DNA of 10,000 bases from Chiua virens (Eukaryota; Basidiomycota; Agaricomycetes; Boletales; Boletaceae), in NCBI GenBank assembly GCA_019787685.1, contig JAHNUO010000104.1, positions 12,501 through 22,500 of the forward strand. The letters are read 5' to 3'. This document shows positions 7,774-10,000 of this stretch, in pieces. The notes beneath the pieces are model-generated. The model saw only the letters and a program-made list of their open reading frames with translations, was not told where the DNA came from and searched no databases. Both the position numbers and the translations under genes were made by a program. Each line of letters opens with the position of its first letter. Positions within the stretch are counted from its first letter, which is position 1.

Positions 7774-7836
7774 TTTGAACGCATACACCGGCCGCTGGCC
7801 GAGAGAGATGTTCGTCTCGCATTTTTGAACGCATAC
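7774..7836 (+). repeat. 50-bp-spaced direct repeat in ITS1 start
   Basis: The 13-base string tttgaacgcatac occurs at 7774-7786 and 7824-7836. The first 12 bases also occur in the 5.8S core at 9221-9232. Between the two ITS1 copies lies a small hairpin (gaga-tgttcg-tctc). Confidence 0.8.
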
Positions 7837-8398
7837 CCACCGGGTGCACGTGCTGCCTTGATTTCAGTGCGCTGTAGCCGAGCCTATTGCTCTTTGTGCG
7901 CTGTGTCTTTGACTGCCCTCGACGGAGCGCGATACACAGGATAGTAGCAATTTGATATAATGCAACGAACTCTCGACCATTGCCATGCCGATACCAGGCG
8001 TGTTGCAACCACCGGACGTATTCGCATAATGGGCTTTAGCGAGCTCGCCGTGATGCGTCCCAAAGCCTCCCCTTGGCATTCACATAGTCCGTCTGGCGCC
8101 GTGAATATGGGAAGAAACACTTTTGTTTGCATTTATGAAAATCCCCGGTGCGCTAACACCTTCAAAGCCGAACAGGACTGTGCATTGCGCACAGTTGTTT
8201 TAATAGGATAGGGGATTCATTTGAGATAACTCTCAAGCAGAAATATACTCCATTCTTGTAGTGGAAGTGAAGAATATACATATTAGCAATCCTATGCTTT
8301 TCCTGCTATTGCATGTCGGTTACGTTTTGTTGCAGTGTGATGTTTGCTCTTTCTCTGTTTCGTTGGTGCGGTCTTAGGCAATTGTGTCGTGAAAAACA

Positions 8399-8955
8399 CA
8401 GTTATACCGCGGTATTTTGAGTGCTTTAAAAGAGAGGAGTGTAATATGCACACACCCCGGCATTAGTGATGGTGATGGAGGGCATCTGGATTAACCAACG
8501 CACCACTGGCACTTATCGGATACGGCAAGAATTAACCGTTGACAAAAGGACAGCTGTGCACTGTTTGTTGCAAAGCGGACTGCTGATTGGGCTCTTCATG
8601 GCCTTAGGCAATGCCTTCGCACTGGATTTCGAAGCAAACAATTATACCATATTTGAATAAGCATGACCGTGAGCGCAGACCAATGTTGTTTTTTTTGGTC
8701 TATGTCATTTGTTGTACATGGTCGTCGACAATTGTTTGTGGGTGAGATTCTTTGGGTTGGCGTTATGCCATATCATTGCGAGTGTGGTCTTTGACAACTG
8801 CAATTGGATATGTAACACTTATGCCACTGATTGTTAGAATGGTCTCGACTATCAATCGGACGGACATCCGAATTGATTATACCATCTCGTAGGTGTGGCC
8901 ATTGACAAGTGTACATATTTGGTTCAGTTATACCACGGAGTTTGAGTGCGTTAAA
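8399..8955 (+). repeat. Dispersed degenerate repeats in ITS1
   Basis: The block cagttataccgcgg...tttgagtgctttaaa at 8399-8430 recurs as cagttataccacgg...tttgagtgcgttaaa at 8925-8955. Shorter relatives, caattataccatatttga at 8639 and gattatacc at 8875, lie between them. A second motif, ttgacaa or a close form, occurs near 8540, 8726, 8792 and 8902. The pattern suggests ITS1 grew by duplication of segments of roughly 100-250 bp that have since diverged. Confidence 0.45.
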
Positions 8956-9124
8956 GCCCATCTCAGTCTGCTCAACAGTAGTATAGTGCGTCCGTTATTC
9001 GTCCGAGAAAGTGTGTTAAGCTGGCTGCGGTTTGAGATTCGTAAATCGTGGACTCACAAGGATTATTTAACTGCTTGCAATCCTTGCCGCGTGATATGTT
9101 CTTTCGTTACCAAACAATTATTCA

Positions 9125-9247
9125 AACCCTAAGCGGGGGATCACTTGGCTCGTGGGTCGATGAAGAACGCAGCAAACTGCGTGCTGACATGTGAACTGCA
9201 GGACACATGAACATCGACATTTTGAACGCATATTGCGGTCCATACTG
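9125..9247 (+). rRNA. 5.8S rRNA: 5.8S ribosomal RNA (5' fragment, fly-type)
   Basis: This RNA pairs with 28S in the large subunit. Diagnostic blocks are ggatcacttggctcgtgggt (9139-9158), gatgaagaacgcagcaaact (9160-9179), gtgaactgcaggacacatga (9191-9210) and acatcgacattttgaacgca (9211-9230). Homology to the Drosophila 5.8S end places the 3' end after ccatactg at 9247, giving 123 nt, the same length as in Drosophila. The start follows the pattern aaccctaagcgg; the next base is g where aagcggtgga is usual. If this fly does not split its 5.8S, the gene instead runs on to about 9297. Confidence 0.93.
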
Positions 9248-9267
9248 ACTAGTTTCCTAACCGAAGC
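9248..9267 (+). other. ITS2a: short spacer between 5.8S and 2S
   Basis: These 20 bases lie between the two 5.8S-derived parts. They are the loop of a helix formed by GGTCCATAC (9237-9245) and GTATGGACC (9269-9277), nine perfect pairs. In Drosophila the matching segment is 28 nt and is removed. The segment here is longer than the terminal loop of an ordinary unsplit 5.8S. Confidence 0.55.
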
Positions 9268-9297
9268 TGTATGGACCACACATGGTTGAGGGTCGTT
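9268..9297 (+). rRNA. 2S rRNA: 2S ribosomal RNA (3' part of 5.8S)
   Basis: These 30 bases (tgtatggacc, acacatggttgagggtcgtt) match the position, length and core acatggttgaggg-type sequence of fly 2S rRNA, the separated 3' end of 5.8S. The 5' bases pair with the end of the 5.8S part, as required for it to stay bound after cleavage. Whether the RNA is really cut cannot be read from DNA alone. Combined 5.8S-ITS2a-2S length is 173 nt, against about 155-160 nt for an uncut insect 5.8S. Confidence 0.65.
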
Positions 9298-9840
9298 AGT
9301 TTATGCTAACTGAATTGCTTTTCGCTAACGCGTCTAGCTACATCATGAGGCGTTGTCAGCCTTCAGTGCGCTGACATCCCTTGAATATACCTCTGGTACA
9401 CAATCCTTGTATTGTGAAGTGCTCGTTTTTATCAAAGAAAACAGATAATTGGATCACGGTGTCTGAATGGAAACGTGTCGCCGCCACGCTTGTCCGTGTG
9501 CGTGCGCTCGCCCCCATTGTGCGTGTGCAGAGAACATCTGAGTGAGACTAGTAATGAAATTGATATAAGCGTTTAAACGTAATAGTTTTCGCATTTGAAT
9601 GCACAAAGAACGTCTCTATGCTCGGGTAATGCGTAAATTCTCTAATCATGTTGCAGTGTGCGGGTGTGTCGTACGGACCGGTGCAAGTGTGTGTGCCAGC
9701 GTGTAAAGCATTCGTTTCGTCTCAGGTCACCACTGCGTAATGATTCATTTGTCTAATGCGATAATTTTCTGCGATGGGAACTCTGCGTTGAAAGCACTTC
9801 AAACCAAACAATACTTGTGAATTGCAAACAACCTATAAAG
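9298..9840 (+). other. Internal transcribed spacer 2 (ITS2), about 543 bp
   Basis: This spacer lies between 2S and 28S and is removed during large-subunit maturation. Visible hairpins include TGTCAGC/GCTGACA (9354-9376, 9-base loop), nested beside AACGC/GCGTT (9327-9354), and CACAAT/ATTGTG (9399-9416). A GC-rich, GT/GC-repeat zone lies near 9470-9535. No gene is seen. The right edge depends on the 28S start, placed at cgacctcaac. Confidence 0.88.
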
Positions 9841-10000
9841 CGACCTCAACTCATGTGAGACTACTCCCTGAATTTAAGCATATTAATGAGGGAAGGAAAA
9901 GAAATTAACCAAGATTCCTTTAGTAGCGGCGAGCGAAACAGGAAAAGCCCAGCACTAAGTCCTCCGGTCGTTCTGGCCGGTAGGAGATGCAGTGTATGGA
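9841..10000 (+). rRNA. 28S rRNA: 28S large-subunit ribosomal RNA gene, 5' end (partial)
   Basis: The first 160 bases of 28S are present: cgacctcaactcatgtgaga (9841-9860), then the D1-flanking block ctgaatttaagcatattaat, then tagtagcggcgagcgaaac (19 bases, near 9921-9940), then cagcactaagtcctccgg and gagatgcagtgtatgga. The start pairs with 5.8S in other eukaryotes. The gene is cut off by the window edge, so insertions such as R1/R2 elements and the insect 28S hidden break cannot be checked. Some normally fixed bases differ: taatgagggaagg stands where flies usually have taattaggggagg. Confidence 0.95.

Larger units (their letters stand above)
7759..9124 (+). other. Internal transcribed spacer 1 (ITS1), 1366 bp
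   Basis: This spacer lies between the 18S 3' end and the 5.8S 5' end and is cut out of the rRNA precursor. It is long for an insect ITS1. It holds several clear hairpins: cgaga...tctcg (7799-7818), ACTGTGC/GCACAGT (8177-8195), TTGAGA/TCTCAA (8221-8236) and AGACCAA/TTGGTCT (8677-8701). It also has dispersed short repeats: tttgaacgcatac twice, ttgacaa four times, and attatacc-containing blocks near 8399, 8639, 8874 and 8925. Open frames at 7657-8211, 8466-8660 and 8893-9132 show no protein features and are read as chance. Confidence 0.9.

Noticed and set aside
7657..8211. Overlapping open frames in the 18S end and ITS1
   Set aside because: They cross the conserved 18S 3' end into a spacer, overlap on both strands and have no recognisable domains.

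Overview
This window is a nuclear ribosomal DNA (rDNA) stretch from an animal, most likely a fly (Diptera). It runs from deep in the intergenic spacer (IGS), through the probable RNA polymerase I start region and 5' external spacer, across a complete 18S rRNA gene, ITS1, a 5.8S gene that appears split dipteran-style into 5.8S and 2S, ITS2, and the first ~160 bases of 28S. All rRNA genes are on the + strand. I support no protein-coding gene. Every long open frame lies in a tandem repeat, a microsatellite or an rRNA/ITS region.

The order-level call rests on 18S and 5.8S features I recognise from Drosophila and other flies: the start attctggttgatcctgccag, the block cgttcgtagttgaacttgtg before V4, an 18S length near 2.0 kb, and a 30-base block 20 bases after the 5.8S homology ends that matches the place and sequence type of fly 2S rRNA. 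I cannot name a family or species. The comparisons are from memory, not from an alignment.

Layout: 1-77, end of an array with a 43-bp period. About 139-1966, ten repeats of ~161 bp plus a shortened one. 1967-2258, single-copy spacer with a hairpin followed by a T run. 2259-2367, a minus-strand tRNA-derived, SINE-like element with A box, B box, A tail and a T7 Pol III stop. 2368-2714, AT-rich spacer with a 10-bp inverted repeat. 2715-3066, a 166-bp direct duplication running into a (CA)n tract (3067-3158). 3159-3263, short spacer. 3264-4968, about 22 monomers of 76 bp, each able to form an 11-bp hairpin and organised into higher-order dimers and trimers. 4969-5100, promoter-proximal unique DNA with a diverged orphan of the 76-bp hairpin and a TATATAG-type candidate Pol I start. 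~5095-5750, 5' ETS with short hairpin repeats. 5751-7758 18S, 7759-9124 ITS1, 9125-9247 5.8S, 9248-9267 ITS2a, 9268-9297 2S, 9298-9840 ITS2, 9841-10000 28S (partial).

The rRNA regions should form one Pol I precursor that is cut into mature rRNAs. The spacer arrays look like typical concerted-evolution DNA. The points most worth a second look are the structured 76-bp array and its orphan copy by the promoter, the Pol III-like element facing against the rRNA genes, the 5.8S/2S split, and a cluster of one-base changes at near-universal 18S positions. That cluster suggests either homopolymer errors in a long-read assembly or a decaying rDNA copy.
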